DNA of 10,333 bases from JBDTGE01 sp050742975. GTDB lineage: Bacteria > Actinomycetota > Actinomycetes > Mycobacteriales > Jatrophihabitantaceae. The notes under the pieces were generated by a model. That model was not told where the DNA came from, searched no databases, and saw nothing but the letters and a program-made list of their open reading frames with translations. The stretch is from positions 1 to 10,333 of the forward strand of contig JBOGDQ010000227.1 of assembly GCA_050742975.1 (NCBI GenBank). The letters are read 5' to 3'. A program made the position numbers and the translations under genes. Shown here piece after piece: positions 10,012 through 10,333 of the stretch (positions within the stretch are counted from its first letter, which is position 1; each line of letters opens with the position of its first letter).

Positions 10012-10014
10012 GGG
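10010..10014 (+). promoter_or_regulatory. Ribosome binding site for nuoL
   Basis: AGGGG begins within the nuoK TAG stop and lies 5 bases before the GTG at 10020, supporting that GTG as the nuoL start. Confidence 0.65.
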
Positions 10015-10019
10015 CACCG

Positions 10020-10333
10020 GTGAACCCAGCATCCGGCATCCAGAGCGGTGCCTGGCTTCTCGTGGCGCTGCCGCTGCTGTCGTCCGCGATCCTGCTGATC
10101 GTCGGCAAGCGGGCGAACAGGTGGGGGCACCTGCTCGGCGCCGCGCTGCCCGTCGTGCTGTTCGTGTACACCGTGTTCCTGTTCTTCTCGGTCAAGGGCG
10201 AGTCGAACCGGCACGTGGATCTGCACATGTTCTCGTGGATCCCGGTCGGGAACTTACAGGTCGAGGCGGGCATCCTGCTCGATCCGCTGTCGCTGGTGTT
10301 CGCGCTGCTGATCACGGGGGTCGGCTCGTTGAT
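10020..10333 (+). CDS. nuoL: NADH-quinone oxidoreductase subunit L (NuoL), N-terminal fragment
   Basis: The first 104 codons of NuoL (ND5 family) run off the window end; the whole protein should exceed 600 residues. NuoL is the distal antiporter-like proton-pumping subunit of the membrane arm. Visible features are a hydrophobic helix at about 11-29 (AWLLVALPLLSSAILLIVG), a second at about 36-57, the FSWIPVG segment at 71-77 and the ligand-free family signature GILLDPLSLVFALLITGVGSL at 84-104, with LDPLS at 87-91. The GTG start lies 8 bases after the nuoK stop and has an AGGGG Shine-Dalgarno. Codon 79 is TTA, very rare in such GC-rich DNA. The lysine and glutamate residues of the proton channel lie beyond the window. 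Confidence 0.93.
   Translation, partial: MNPASGIQSGAWLLVALPLLSSAILLIVGKRANRWGHLLGAALPVVLFVYTVFLFFSVKGESNRHVDLHMFSWIPVGNLQVEAGILLDPLSLVFALLITGVGSL

Overview
The window is an internal slice of a nuo operon, encoding the proton-pumping NADH:quinone oxidoreductase (respiratory complex I, NDH-1). All genes are on the + strand in canonical order: nuoB (3' end only), nuoC, nuoD, nuoE, nuoF, nuoG, nuoH, nuoI, nuoJ, nuoK and nuoL (5' end only). nuoA and the start of nuoB should lie upstream; the rest of nuoL, nuoM and nuoN should lie downstream. The DNA is very GC-rich with strong G/C preference at third codon positions and frequent GTG starts. Several subunits carry sequence habits that I know from actinobacterial complex I: the GMFGV-GSGDTSGYGGL block in NuoC, the PTPTRGAPLC tail block in NuoE, and long hydrophilic C-termini on NuoH and NuoJ. 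The source is most likely a high-GC Actinomycetota; I do not resolve the genus.

Layout: 1-216 nuoB end; 213-992 nuoC; a 48-base gap with a small hairpin; 1041-2354 nuoD; 2354-3271 nuoE; 3268-4569 nuoF; 4566-7019 nuoG; 7019-8335 nuoH; 8328-8951 nuoI; 8948-9715 nuoJ; 9712-10011 nuoK; 10020-10333 nuoL start. Every junction except nuoC/nuoD (48 bases) and nuoK/nuoL (8 bases) overlaps by 1 to 8 bases, mostly as ATGA or GTGA. This points to one polycistronic mRNA with translational coupling. No stretch over 300 bases lacks a gene, and I see no RNA gene, transposase, CRISPR array or strong terminator.

How the parts work together: NuoE, NuoF and NuoG form the NADH-oxidising module (FMN and the first Fe-S clusters). 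NuoB, NuoC, NuoD and NuoI form the connecting module that carries electrons to quinone (probably menaquinone, as usual in actinobacteria). NuoH, NuoJ, NuoK and NuoL belong to the membrane proton-pumping arm. All Fe-S ligand motifs that I could check are intact, including the optional N7 site in NuoG, so the complex looks functional.

This is a housekeeping locus and I found no new biological system in it. The most unusual feature is a short, GC-rich, palindromic segment at about 2771-2812, inserted in frame inside nuoE between the two halves of the [2Fe-2S] ligand set. It resembles the small dispersed palindromic repeats of actinobacterial genomes and adds about 13-16 residues to a conserved protein. 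Minor points are a lone TTA codon in nuoL, the hairpin before nuoD, and hydrophilic extensions on several subunits.
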